Source of the DNA: Bacteroides salyersiae WAL 10018 = DSM 18765 = JCM 12988
GTDB lineage: Bacteria > Bacteroidota > Bacteroidia > Bacteroidales > Bacteroidaceae
DNA length: 64,000 bases
Assembly (NCBI RefSeq): GCF_000381365.1
Contig: NZ_KB905466.1
Coordinates: 1,238,693-1,302,692, forward strand
Direction: 5' to 3'
In this document: positions 30,331 through 39,883 of the stretch, in pieces
How the letters are laid out: every line of letters starts with the position of its first letter
Numbering within the stretch: position 1 is the stretch's first letter
Translations under genes and position numbers: made by a program
Notes under the pieces: generated by a model
Told to the model about the DNA's origin: nothing
Database searches by the model: none
What the model saw: only the letters and a program-made list of their open reading frames with translations

Positions 30331-33026
30331 TAATAAAACATCCAGTCCATTGTCTCCTCTGCTCCGGCAAGAGCCGCATTACGTGGAGTAACGGATTGAT
30401 CTGTAAATCCTAAAACCAAAGTATACCCTTTCGGTAAGAGCAACTTATGAGTACCGGCAGGAAAATGATAACTGTGTACATTTGCCAAAGGCATACCTTT
30501 TATGCGAATGGCATTTGTCAATTTGGGCTCGGCTTGTCCATAATCATTGGCAGATGCATCCGTTTCCAGTTTCGGTGCTTTAGCATACTTTTTTTGATCA
30601 TCACGGAAATAACCTACCAGTAGATTAACCGCATCATCAGAAGTAAACTCGATAGCCGTCCCTTCCTGACGCTGGTTTTCTGCATTCAGGCAGAAGGCAG
30701 TCATTCCCTCCAGTTCCGGTGCAATGGCATCTATTTTTGAATTCGGAAAATCAGAATACAATACAGCACCTTTAGTCAGTTTCACTGTCGGATAATTCTT
30801 CAATAATTTCACGTCCGCAGGACTCAAAGGAGTGATATCAGCCCCCTTTTTGATTGCATTCCCTTCTTTTTGTTCTTTCAACAAAGCAATATTGGACTTG
30901 AAGTTCTCCAACTCTTTTTCATAATGTACCAACAATTCTCCCCATGTCTTGTTATGCCCATCATCACCTCCGATAGGAATACGACGTTGAGCTGTCTGCA
31001 TGCTATTCGCATAGTAATAATGCTCTTTGGTAAGATCTGCCAGCTTGCGGTAATGCTCAAGGCTCTGTTCCATTAACGGAACAGCCTCCTCAAGATCCTT
31101 CATATTCTTACCCCATTGATAATCGAGTACTAACTTGGCCGCTTTTACCTTAAAGTGAAAAGCATAGGCAAATTCCCGATAACAATGCATATCATTACGT
31201 AGCCGTTCGAATTCATCCTTGTTTCTTGTCACTTTTTCTCCGGCGGCATCTACGGCAGCCACCGCACGATCACCATGTTCAATCACTTGTTGCACTATAT
31301 CCAAAGGCAATTCACCTACATGCGGTTGTCTTTTCCATTCTTTCTCCACGTATTCTATCAATTTCTCACCTTCCGGTCCGCAACTCTCGTAAAATCCGGG
31401 ATAAATAGTATATTTATATGGGTTAACCAACTGACTCATAAACATTCCCAACAACAAGGTCTGCCGGTTACCTTCCGTTATTCCAAAACGACGTAACAAC
31501 TTAGGAGCGATCTCGCCCGATTCCTCATATGCCACGCGGACATTGGCAGCAACTGAAGCATCCATGCCATAATAATCCCCCAACCGTGCATTCCAATATA
31601 AGATTTCATCCGAACGGTCACGGCGACAGTTCCAAGCATAACGTGCCCATGCTTTATACCAGATCCAATCCCGATCAAGCTGTAGCTCACGTTTACCATC
31701 AGGTAGTTTATCAGCTGTATAAGGCCAATCCCAATAAGATGCTTGAGGATAAAGATGTAGAGCATTTGCCCCATGTACATCGTGCATAGCCTGAACCGCT
31801 TTCTGTATAAAATCGGGAGAGCCCCACCGAAATGGTTCCAAGTTAGCTAAAATATGTACATTACTGATATGAATGCTACCCAATGAACTCAGATCCTGAT
31901 GGATTTTCGACCAAGGGCCACGTGGCTCATAAGTGGTGAGAGACTCACCGTTATATTTGTGCATTGTATAAAGATTCTTATATAGCGGCAAAGCAGCATC
32001 CATCACCATTTTGCAATCCGTATCGTGTGCACGCAGTAACAAAGGAGGTTCGTCAGTACGTCCCAACGCCTTCAAACCATCCTTTACTCCGGGAATAATG
32101 GTTTGTGTAAACCATTCCACGTCATCTTCATAAGTATCCATAGCCTCCCCAAGACAGACAAGCAGACCCACGTTCGGATATTTCTCAATAAAAGCTGCGA
32201 TCGATTTACGTGTATAATCACTGATAAGCGGAGTAATCGGTCGATTACGATCCTGAGTTTTAAGCCCGTAATGATCGGCAAATGGTTTGGATAGAAGAAT
32301 ATTATAGAACATTTGAATGACGAAAATACCACGTTTATCCGCCTCTTCTGTCAGGAAAGAAAAAATCTCTTCGTTTTTCTTAAAAGTTTCTTCATCTACT
32401 TCCAAAGCAAAAGGATACTCTTCCAACCTCACCAGTGAAGCAAAAGGATGCCCATTCCAAAGGTAAAGTGAATTCATACGATTCTCCACTAACATGTCTA
32501 AATAGCGTATCCATGCCTGTTTATCATAAAACCAAGGAAAGTTTTCCGGAGTATAAGGATATTCATATACACCATGTCCGGGTAAATAAGTAGTTTTCTG
32601 TAAACCGATACAAGCTCCCCGAAGTACCATCTCCGGCGCATCTTGACAGAAAGCAGGAAAGTCCAGGTTCTTTTTCTCGTTAATATGATCTATCAACTCA
32701 CGACAGGCATAAATCACTCCGTTTCCATCATTCCCCCGAACCATTGTCCTGTTTCCCTCTGTTGTAATCAAAAATCCCTCTTTTCTCAACGTAGAATCAC
32801 AAGCCTGATTCAGAAAAATAATCCTGTCAGCTTCTGTCAAGGTATCCTCAATTCCGGATAAGAGTACCCGATATCCCTCTTTTTCCAACGTTTCCTGTAG
32901 TTGCTGCACACCGAAGTTCATACGTATCGAAGCCTCCGGAGGTACTACGATATTCACCGTTTTTTTTCCACACGCACTCAATAAAAACAGGCAACAGCCA
33001 ATCAAAAGCAATCTTATATTTGTCAT
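30330..33026 (-). CDS. GH138-like alpha-galacturonidase, probable lipoprotein
   Basis: The 898-residue product has a lipoprotein signal (MTNIRLLLIGCCLFLLSACG, lipobox LSAC), so it is probably anchored to a membrane. Residues of about 22-115 resemble the N-terminal alpha/beta domain found before hexosaminidase-type barrels (FGVQQLQETLEKEGYRVLL, GNGVIYACRELIDHI). The barrel follows with MVLRGACIGLQKT, YLDMLVENRMNSLYLWNGHP, VGLLVCLGEAMDTYEDDVEW, LLLRAHDTDCKMVMDAALPL, YPQASYWDWPYT. I recall GH138 as founded on B. thetaiotaomicron BT0997, an alpha-galacturonidase of RG-II, directly upstream of the GH137-GH2 gene as here. Specific catalytic residues are not named because I cannot align them. It is the first gene of a unit with the GH137-GH2 gene and two GH2 genes, preceded by a 452-bp non-coding region. 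Confidence 0.8.
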   Translation of the reverse strand: MTNIRLLLIGCCLFLLSACGKKTVNIVVPPEASIRMNFGVQQLQETLEKEGYRVLLSGIEDTLTEADRIIFLNQACDSTLRKEGFLITTEGNRTMVRGNDGNGVIYACRELIDHINEKKNLDFPAFCQDAPEMVLRGACIGLQKTTYLPGHGVYEYPYTPENFPWFYDKQAWIRYLDMLVENRMNSLYLWNGHPFASLVRLEEYPFALEVDEETFKKNEEIFSFLTEEADKRGIFVIQMFYNILLSKPFADHYGLKTQDRNRPITPLISDYTRKSIAAFIEKYPNVGLLVCLGEAMDTYEDDVEWFTQTIIPGVKDGLKALGRTDEPPLLLRAHDTDCKMVMDAALPLYKNLYTMHKYNGESLTTYEPRGPWSKIHQDLSSLGSIHISNVHILANLEPFRWGSPDFIQKAVQAMHDVHGANALHLYPQASYWDWPYTADKLPDGKRELQLDRDWIWYKAWARYAWNCRRDRSDEILYWNARLGDYYGMDASVAANVRVAYEESGEIAPKLLRRFGITEGNRQTLLLGMFMSQLVNPYKYTIYPGFYESCGPEGEKLIEYVEKEWKRQPHVGELPLDIVQQVIEHGDRAVAAVDAAGEKVTRNKDEFERLRNDMHCYREFAYAFHFKVKAAKLVLDYQWGKNMKDLEEAVPLMEQSLEHYRKLADLTKEHYYYANSMQTAQRRIPIGGDDGHNKTWGELLVHYEKELENFKSNIALLKEQKEGNAIKKGADITPLSPADVKLLKNYPTVKLTKGAVLYSDFPNSKIDAIAPELEGMTAFCLNAENQRQEGTAIEFTSDDAVNLLVGYFRDDQKKYAKAPKLETDASANDYGQAEPKLTNAIRIKGMPLANVHSYHFPAGTHKLLLPKGYTLVLGFTDQSVTPRNAALAGAEETMDWMFY

Positions 33027-33478
33027 TTCTTCATTATATAAATAAAAACTAAACTCCCTTATCTTCCTTCAAGGAAGACGCAGAAAAGATAAGTTTGTAC
33101 TCATATTAAATTTTAGAAGAGACAGACAAATGAAGTTACCGATTTGACAAGTATAGGCAAAAACTGTTTTTCGAACCAATGAGAGGGACTTAATACCGGG
33201 AAGTAGTCATGATTGAATTTAATCATTGTATATCAACACATTAATCTTTCACTTAACAAACAAATAAACCAATATTCTTAACCTACAAGAATACGTATTT
33301 AATACTGTGTTAAATACAATCTTTTGTCGGCAAGAATACGTTCCTTTATAAACAAGAAATTAATGTTTTGCGACGAAAGAAACAATATGGCGAAAACGAG
33401 ATTAACAATGTTAAAATCAGAGGTGTGATTTTCTCACTGCATATTATTCGATAATCGTATGCCTTAAATCCCCTATTA
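33027..33478. promoter_or_regulatory. 452-bp non-coding region upstream of the GH138 unit
   Basis: No gene is seen in this AT-rich stretch. It must carry the promoter and control sites of the large enzyme unit. Visible structures are a hairpin close to the start codon (about 33062-33077, CTTCC/GGAAG arms), two direct repeats CAAGAATACGT (33286-33296 and 33331-33341, 45 bp apart) and a dyad at 33439-33462 just downstream of the surface-repeat gene. No clean TAnnTTTG is visible on the minus strand. Confidence 0.6.
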
Positions 33479-35206
33479 CTAAAATCCCCAATTAAAGAAA
33501 GGAAGGCTACGTCTATCGCTTTTATTCCAAAACCCGATCTGTATTCCTTTAAGCTTCTTGGAAAAATTACAAAGACCTATCTGGAGACCATTCGATTTAG
33601 TGGCAGTATTAAACACCCCTGTCTGTAAACCACATATTTGTTTTTTTGCAAAATTGAATGCACCGATTTGTACTCCTTTTACATGATGCCCCATAGTTCC
33701 TAATACCCCGATCTGCATTCCATTGGATTGATGGGCAGTTGCCCAAAGTCCTGCCACCTGTAATCCATTATTGTAAGTCAATCCGTTATTAAGTCCGGCA
33801 AGAGACATTCCATTGACACGATAGTTAATCGTGACTATTCCTCCAAACCCTATGCCATTAATAATATGGCTATCCAATACAGAGCCGGCTACTGAAAAAG
33901 AGATACCATTCGTTATACTAAAGCGATTCTTATATAAGATTGCCGGTTCGGCAATTTGCCATCTTCGATTCAATTCCATTATCTCGGAGGGAGGTACTAA
34001 AGCAAATGGCAACATCAGCGCTAAAAAAGAAGAAGAACCTATTACATCCAGTTTTAGACCGTTAGTCGTGACATTCCGCAAATCATTTATCTCGCCAATA
34101 CCCAACGAAACACCCGTTATCCGTGTGTTTTTATCATAATAGGTCCATAGGGGAAATCTATTCTTTTTTACTACAAACAAAGTATCTGTAGCTGGTATGC
34201 TATCTCTGATGACCGTTACGGCCGGTGGTCTATTTTTCAGCCGGAAGATGTTTTCTTCAATAAAAGAAGGTAGCGGCATATTCTCTCCGATACTGTCGGC
34301 ATGCTGGTTCTGATTCAGATGAATAAGAACAGGCATATTTTCAAATTCCACTTTTGCCAAATAGGTGGTAGTGACTTCATATCCTCCACGAAAAGAACGA
34401 TTCTGACTGACTATCCTGTCGGCTGTAAATTTGCACCCTCTGAATAGTATCGTATCCTTGCCTTCAAACAGAATCTTAGACTCCTTCTTCTTATCAAGAA
34501 TCAAGTTACCCCTTGCCTGCTCCACCGCTTCATCTGTCAGATAAGAATCCCACGAGCAAACGATGTAACCGTCATTGCTTCGCCCGAACTTATAATAATT
34601 GCTTCTGAAACTCTTTAGCTCAGAGTCATATACATACACAGGCTTATTCTTCTCAAGCAAAAGTTGAGGATTAATAATCTTCTGTCTTAAGAAATAAATA
34701 GTATCCTCGCTGTTAGGGATATAAACAGAATGCGGTATATCACAATTCCATATCTTATCGACCAACTGTCTCTGATATACAGTATCTGCAACCCCTTGTT
34801 TTGAAAAAGCTACTCCCGACAACAAACAAGCTGTCACAGGCTGTATATATGCAGTACAAATAGTCGGAACACTATCCATATAGTTATGCCTGACACAAGA
34901 ATAAATAGAAATATCTCCCTCCTTAGAAAACGTTATGTCTTTCTTATAACATCCAAGCAGTTTTTCTGCCAGACTCCAATAATAATCTTCATCCTTGCAA
35001 TGCTGCGTCCGCAAATATCTTACAACTCTACTTTTATAGGGAGGAATCTCAATACTCTCTGTTCTTATCCGATACCCATTTCCTTGAAATATGGAACCGG
35101 AAGTTGTAAATTTTGCCTCAAAAGGTTTCCAAATCGAATCATTTGTCTGCGCCATACCGAGATGGCACATCAGGAAAAGAGCCAGCAATAAAAATAATTT
35201 TTTCAT
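33479..35206 (-). CDS. Secreted protein with C-terminal surface repeats (LA_2272-like)
   Basis: The 575-residue protein has a signal peptide (MKKLFLLLALFLMCHLGMAQ) and then about 330 residues with no family I recognise. The C-terminal 150 residues consist of short glycine-rich repeats of the form G-hydrophobic-Q-x-G-hydrophobic-x-N, for example KGVQIGAFNFAKK, CGLQTGVFNTATKS, NGLQIGLCNFSKK and KGIQIGFWNKS. Such repeats are known from the LA_2272-type surface-repeat proteins of Bacteroidetes and probably form a beta-structure in or at the outer membrane; function is unknown. It starts 14 bp after the stop codon of the second HTCS gene and is very likely co-transcribed with it, which is an unusual partner for a sensor gene. 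Confidence 0.75.
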   Translation of the reverse strand: MKKLFLLLALFLMCHLGMAQTNDSIWKPFEAKFTTSGSIFQGNGYRIRTESIEIPPYKSRVVRYLRTQHCKDEDYYWSLAEKLLGCYKKDITFSKEGDISIYSCVRHNYMDSVPTICTAYIQPVTACLLSGVAFSKQGVADTVYQRQLVDKIWNCDIPHSVYIPNSEDTIYFLRQKIINPQLLLEKNKPVYVYDSELKSFRSNYYKFGRSNDGYIVCSWDSYLTDEAVEQARGNLILDKKKESKILFEGKDTILFRGCKFTADRIVSQNRSFRGGYEVTTTYLAKVEFENMPVLIHLNQNQHADSIGENMPLPSFIEENIFRLKNRPPAVTVIRDSIPATDTLFVVKKNRFPLWTYYDKNTRITGVSLGIGEINDLRNVTTNGLKLDVIGSSSFLALMLPFALVPPSEIMELNRRWQIAEPAILYKNRFSITNGISFSVAGSVLDSHIINGIGFGGIVTINYRVNGMSLAGLNNGLTYNNGLQVAGLWATAHQSNGMQIGVLGTMGHHVKGVQIGAFNFAKKQICGLQTGVFNTATKSNGLQIGLCNFSKKLKGIQIGFWNKSDRRSLPFFNWGF

Positions 35207-35220
35207 AGAGAATGTGGAAT

Positions 35221-38200
35221 TTAAGTATTCTTTTTGCTTAAGCTATCCTTATACTCGGTAGGGGTCATCCCTATTTTCGATTTGAAGCATTTACTGAAAT
35301 AACGCGGATCATTAATACCTACCATATATGAAATCTGAGTCATATTAAATTCACCGGTTTCTATTAATTGGGCGGCACGATTGATACGCATTTCTTTAAT
35401 AAACTCAATCGGCGCCAACCCTGTCAGTGTTTTTAGTTTTTTAAAGAATACCGAACGACTCACAGCAACCTCTCTCACCAAATCATCTACTACCAAATCA
35501 CCGTTATCCATATTCTTTTCCATCAGTTCAATAAGCTTGTCCATAAACTTACGATCATTGGGAGACATTTCCGGTAATTTTTCTTCTTCTAAAACAACCT
35601 CTTCCGAAACTGCGGTAGAAGACAGAACACCATTCATCAAATTGTCTCTGTAAAAACTTTGCAGTTTATGACGTTGAGCAAGTAAATTCTCTACACGAGC
35701 TTTCAGATAAGTGGCACTGAAAGGTTTGGTAATATAATCATCGGCACCGTATTCCAAACCTTCCAACTTACTTTCGATAGAAGTTTTGGCCGTCAGCAGA
35801 ACAATAGGAATATGACTGGTGGTCATATCCGCACGGAGTTCCTTCGTCATTTCAATGCCGTCTTTCTCGGGCATCATAACGTCACTGATGATAATGTCTG
35901 GAACAAATTTAAGTGCTTTGCTCCAGCCGTCCATACCGTCTACCGCCTCAATGACACGATATACCGGTGAAAAAATGGTACGCAGGAAAGTACGTAGTTC
36001 CTGATTGTCTTCCACAAGCAACATCACTTCTTTATTAGAATCCTCTTCAGATTCTTCCTCTAAAGAGGTTACTTCCGGATTAATAATAGGAATAACAGAT
36101 GCTGTTGCATCCATCACAGGAACGGAACGACGAACGGCTGCATCCTCCAGAATAAATTCAACCGTATCATCATAATGTTCCTTTCCTTTAAGGAAATCGA
36201 CTTTGAAACAGCTTCCTTCGCCTAACTTACTCTCTACCGAAATAGTAGCTTTATGCATTTCGGCAAGCTCTTTCACCAATGAAAGACCAATACCGGTGCT
36301 TGCCTGATTAAACAAATTCTTATCTACCAGATTTTCGAAACGCACAAAGAGAGATTTTTTCTTATTCTCCGGTATACCGATTCCCTGATCCTGTACACCT
36401 ATGGCAACGGTTCCTTCATCTTCACGGATGAAGACACGAATCAGTTTTCCATTCGGAGTATATTTAAAGGCATTAGAAAGCAAATTGAATACGATCTTCT
36501 CCAATTTATCCTCATCAACCCAAAGATACAATTCGTCCTTTTCCGTTTCAAATAAAAAGTCGATACTGTGTTCTTCCGCCAGCGATTCGAAATTATCCAT
36601 TATCCTCCGAACAAAAGAGACGACGTCGACCCTTTGTACCTGCATCTTCATTTTCTTATTCTGAATCTTACGGAAATCAAGGATCTGATTGACCAAATGA
36701 AGCATCCGGTTCGTATTACGTTCCACTACGACCAGTTGTTCACGTGCGTCTTCCGGCAATTTCGAATTTTTCAAGACATGCTCTACCGGGCCGGCTATCA
36801 AAGTCAACGGTGTACGAAGCTCATGTGAAATATTTGTAAAGAACCGAAGTTTTATATCCGAGACCTGTTGTTCTACCGATACTTCGTGCTTCAACCGATA
36901 AATGGTGAAAAGAATGTAAACCGCTACAAAGATGATAAGCAGAATGAATATTACATAAAGGAAATAAGCAAGTGGCGTTTCCCAAAATGACGGTAACACA
37001 ACAATTTCGAGATACCGGGTATTGGGCACCCAGACACCGTCACTATTCGTTGAACGTACCTTGAATGTATAATGTCCTTTAGGCAAGTTGGTATAAGTAG
37101 CACTGCGCAACCTGTCGGCATAGGTCCATTGTTTCTCAAAGCCTTCAAGGATATAAGCATACTGAATATTCTGCGGATTCGTGTAATCGAGTGCCGCATA
37201 CTGAATAGCAAAAATATTTTCTTTATGAGAGAGTACCAATTCTTTTGTATCATCCAAACCTACCTTCAATACAGAATTATCCCCCGGAACAATGTCCTGA
37301 TTAGCAATCACTAATTTAGAGAATACGATAGGAGGGACAAAACGGCTTTTACTGATAGAATCGGGATTAAACATAAAAATCCCATTACTGGCACCAAACA
37401 AGATATTTCCTTTAGAAGTCACTGTTGAAGCAGCTTCACTAAAACGCACACGGAACGTGATACTGCGATCATCGTAATTCTCAAAACGTTCTTCACCGGG
37501 AATAAATTTACTGACACCATTTTCCGTACTTATCCACAAATTGTGCTTATCGTCTTCCCGAATAGAAAGCAACACATCTGAGGGAAGTCCGTCAAGCACA
37601 GAATAAGATTTAAATGCTCCTTTTCCAGCCTCATCAATAAAAAGAAGTTTATTAAGTCCGCCACCAAAAGTGGCAAGATAAAGCTCTTTCTTTTCTGTAG
37701 CTACAATCCAGTGCACATCATTATTACTCAAACTTTTCGTATCATTCGGATTACGGGAAAAATGATGGAATTGAATTTCTTCAGGGGTACTGAAGTTTTC
37801 GTCAAAAGCAACTGCACCGGCTGTCGTCCCTACCCAAAGACGTCCATTGTTATCCGAAGTAATAAAACGGGTTTTATAGCACAGATCAATCGGATATCCC
37901 TTCAGATTGTTGCGATGATTGACAAAAATAGTATTTCCATTCTTATCCTTTGATATATAATTAATTCCATTAGCAAAGGTTGCAATCCAGATACGCCCGT
38001 TATGATCTTCATAAACACAATACACATTATCATTGCTCAAGCTATACATGTCATCCTCATCATAACGATAACGAGATAACCGATAAGACAGACCGTTCGA
38101 CGCTATCGGCTCGGCACGTACCAAACCATCCCCTTTCGTTGCTATCCAAAGTACTCCTTTGGAATCCTGCATAATATAATAGACCGTACCTTTCATAGGT

Positions 38201-39699
38201 ACCCCCGAACGGGAGACTGTTCCGTTCTCGGTTAAAAATCCCAGATATTTATGGTCAGAATCATATATACGGAGACGTCCGTCTTTCAGCCCCACCCATA
38301 TATTTTTATTATTATCTTCACAAAGGGCACGCACTTCATTGCTCAACGACTCATAATTATGCTCCTCCGGTGTCATCATGCTAAACTGAACCGAACGAAA
38401 TGTCACTTTTTCTAATCCTTTGGAATGGGTACAAATCCAAAGATTCCCTTGTGTATCGGAAAAACTGGAATGTATTTTATTAGAGAAACGCCAGTCTGAA
38501 CTTCCCAACTCGTCGTAAAAAGGCACAAGCTGATTCTTTTCCCGATCATAAAAAGAAAATCCCCCACCATAAGGATGTACCCAAAGATATCCGTTCACAT
38601 CTTCGTGTATATGAAAAGAAGGACGTGAACGGTCGGCAGCAGTAGGTTCCACGCGTATCTGCTCACGTTTTAATATTCCGGTAAAAGGATTAAAGTGTGC
38701 AACAACTCCCGGTTCTTCCTGCTCAAACCACACTTCTGAAGTTTTGTCTACATATGCCGACACAATAGGGGCGGAAGGCAAGTCACGACAAGTTACATGA
38801 GAATAATGCACATATTCTTTCGTTTTCAAATTGTAAACAAAGAAACCGTCTGTAGAAGTAGCAATCACTACTTTATCCGGTTCTACACTGTTGATGGAAC
38901 TAATGCGTGAGCGAGTTGGCAACTCAAGCAATTCGAATTGCCCGTTTTCTTTCTGATAACGCCATACACGCCCTCTGTCCGATCCGAAACAAATCTCCGT
39001 TTCATTCTCCTGTACTGCATAGAAAGCCTGCTTCGGATCCGAAAAGCGCTCTTTCGTTTCTACAAAATAGGATACCGGTGTTTTCTCCCCCGGACGAATT
39101 AAGCCCAAACCATTATCCGTAAGCAGCCATTCATTATTATCAGCATCCTGATATACCTTAAAAACTTTCGTAGCAGGAAAAAGCCCCGACTTTGCAGAAT
39201 AAATTTCAGTAGCAAGGCGACCGGTCTGAGCAGAAGCAGTGACACGTATTGCACCGTCATTCTCCGTAAGCAACCAGACTGTCCCTCTTCGAAGGACACT
39301 GATCGCATTCACATTGGAATTACTCCCCAGCTGTCCGGCAGCAGGAACCTGCTCAAAGGTTTCTGTACGAGGATCGAAACGATGAGCCCGATTATCATAG
39401 GTCAACAACCATAAAAATCCGTCCGGATCTTCATACATCCGGTCGACGCGATTATTTGTCAAACTGATAAAATTTCCCTGACGTGCCTTATATGCTTTAA
39501 AAGAATAGCCATTAAAACGGTTAATACCATCCCAAGTCGAAAACCAAAGATTTCCTTTATGATCCTGTAAAATGCTCATTACAGTATTTTGTGACAAACC
39601 GTCTTCGGAAGAGTAATGGGTAAAAAAACAGTTCCGCTGGGCACTAATCACCAGCGCGATACTCAAAAATGCTATCAGAAATAAGATTCTTCTCATCAT
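35221..39699 (-). CDS. HTCS sensor/regulator of the homogalacturonan locus
   Basis: The frame is open to a TTG at 39729, but the ATG at 39699 (or 39696) starts the signal/anchor segment MMRRILFLIAFLSIALVISA, giving about 1492 residues. Periplasmic Reg_prop propeller repeats (SSEDGLSQNTVMSILQDHKG, LWFSTWDGINRF, IWIATFANGINYIS, LWVGTTAGAVAF) are followed by a Y_Y_Y domain, one transmembrane helix (about 920-945), the H-box FFTNISHELRTPL with phospho-acceptor H959, an ATPase domain (GIGIPENKKK), a receiver domain with D1273 (IISDVMMPEKDG) and a C-terminal AraC-type DNA-binding domain (about 1387-1487). It lies among pectin esterases and GH105, so it should sense a homogalacturonan-derived oligosaccharide; I associate it with B. 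thetaiotaomicron BT4111 by locus. Upstream is the alpha/beta-hydrolase esterase gene, downstream the surface-repeat gene. Confidence 0.95.
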   Translation of the reverse strand: MMRRILFLIAFLSIALVISAQRNCFFTHYSSEDGLSQNTVMSILQDHKGNLWFSTWDGINRFNGYSFKAYKARQGNFISLTNNRVDRMYEDPDGFLWLLTYDNRAHRFDPRTETFEQVPAAGQLGSNSNVNAISVLRRGTVWLLTENDGAIRVTASAQTGRLATEIYSAKSGLFPATKVFKVYQDADNNEWLLTDNGLGLIRPGEKTPVSYFVETKERFSDPKQAFYAVQENETEICFGSDRGRVWRYQKENGQFELLELPTRSRISSINSVEPDKVVIATSTDGFFVYNLKTKEYVHYSHVTCRDLPSAPIVSAYVDKTSEVWFEQEEPGVVAHFNPFTGILKREQIRVEPTAADRSRPSFHIHEDVNGYLWVHPYGGGFSFYDREKNQLVPFYDELGSSDWRFSNKIHSSFSDTQGNLWICTHSKGLEKVTFRSVQFSMMTPEEHNYESLSNEVRALCEDNNKNIWVGLKDGRLRIYDSDHKYLGFLTENGTVSRSGVPMKGTVYYIMQDSKGVLWIATKGDGLVRAEPIASNGLSYRLSRYRYDEDDMYSLSNDNVYCVYEDHNGRIWIATFANGINYISKDKNGNTIFVNHRNNLKGYPIDLCYKTRFITSDNNGRLWVGTTAGAVAFDENFSTPEEIQFHHFSRNPNDTKSLSNNDVHWIVATEKKELYLATFGGGLNKLLFIDEAGKGAFKSYSVLDGLPSDVLLSIREDDKHNLWISTENGVSKFIPGEERFENYDDRSITFRVRFSEAASTVTSKGNILFGASNGIFMFNPDSISKSRFVPPIVFSKLVIANQDIVPGDNSVLKVGLDDTKELVLSHKENIFAIQYAALDYTNPQNIQYAYILEGFEKQWTYADRLRSATYTNLPKGHYTFKVRSTNSDGVWVPNTRYLEIVVLPSFWETPLAYFLYVIFILLIIFVAVYILFTIYRLKHEVSVEQQVSDIKLRFFTNISHELRTPLTLIAGPVEHVLKNSKLPEDAREQLVVVERNTNRMLHLVNQILDFRKIQNKKMKMQVQRVDVVSFVRRIMDNFESLAEEHSIDFLFETEKDELYLWVDEDKLEKIVFNLLSNAFKYTPNGKLIRVFIREDEGTVAIGVQDQGIGIPENKKKSLFVRFENLVDKNLFNQASTGIGLSLVKELAEMHKATISVESKLGEGSCFKVDFLKGKEHYDDTVEFILEDAAVRRSVPVMDATASVIPIINPEVTSLEEESEEDSNKEVMLLVEDNQELRTFLRTIFSPVYRVIEAVDGMDGWSKALKFVPDIIISDVMMPEKDGIEMTKELRADMTTSHIPIVLLTAKTSIESKLEGLEYGADDYITKPFSATYLKARVENLLAQRHKLQSFYRDNLMNGVLSSTAVSEEVVLEEEKLPEMSPNDRKFMDKLIELMEKNMDNGDLVVDDLVREVAVSRSVFFKKLKTLTGLAPIEFIKEMRINRAAQLIETGEFNMTQISYMVGINDPRYFSKCFKSKIGMTPTEYKDSLSKKNT

Positions 39700-39883
39700 T
39701 TTATAAAATTCCATGCGGTAAAGATACAAATTAAACCGAATTTTGCCTTATTTTTATTTCTATTTTAATAAGACATAGGTATGATATACCCTCATTTAGT
39801 ATCTCTTAAGTAGCTGGAATAAGTATAAAAATAAGCTACAGGTAAAAAATCTTCCTTCCGGAATATGCCTTTTTTACCAAATA

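Noticed and set aside
33439..33462. Dyad GCATA...TATGC as terminator of the surface-repeat gene
   Set aside because: Stem is short and AT-rich and no T-run follows on the minus strand.
39730..39883. Possible terminator after the alpha/beta-hydrolase esterase (around 39848-39875)
   Set aside because: The TTCCGGAA palindrome with flanking A/T runs gives only a weak, interrupted stem; esterase and HTCS may be read through.
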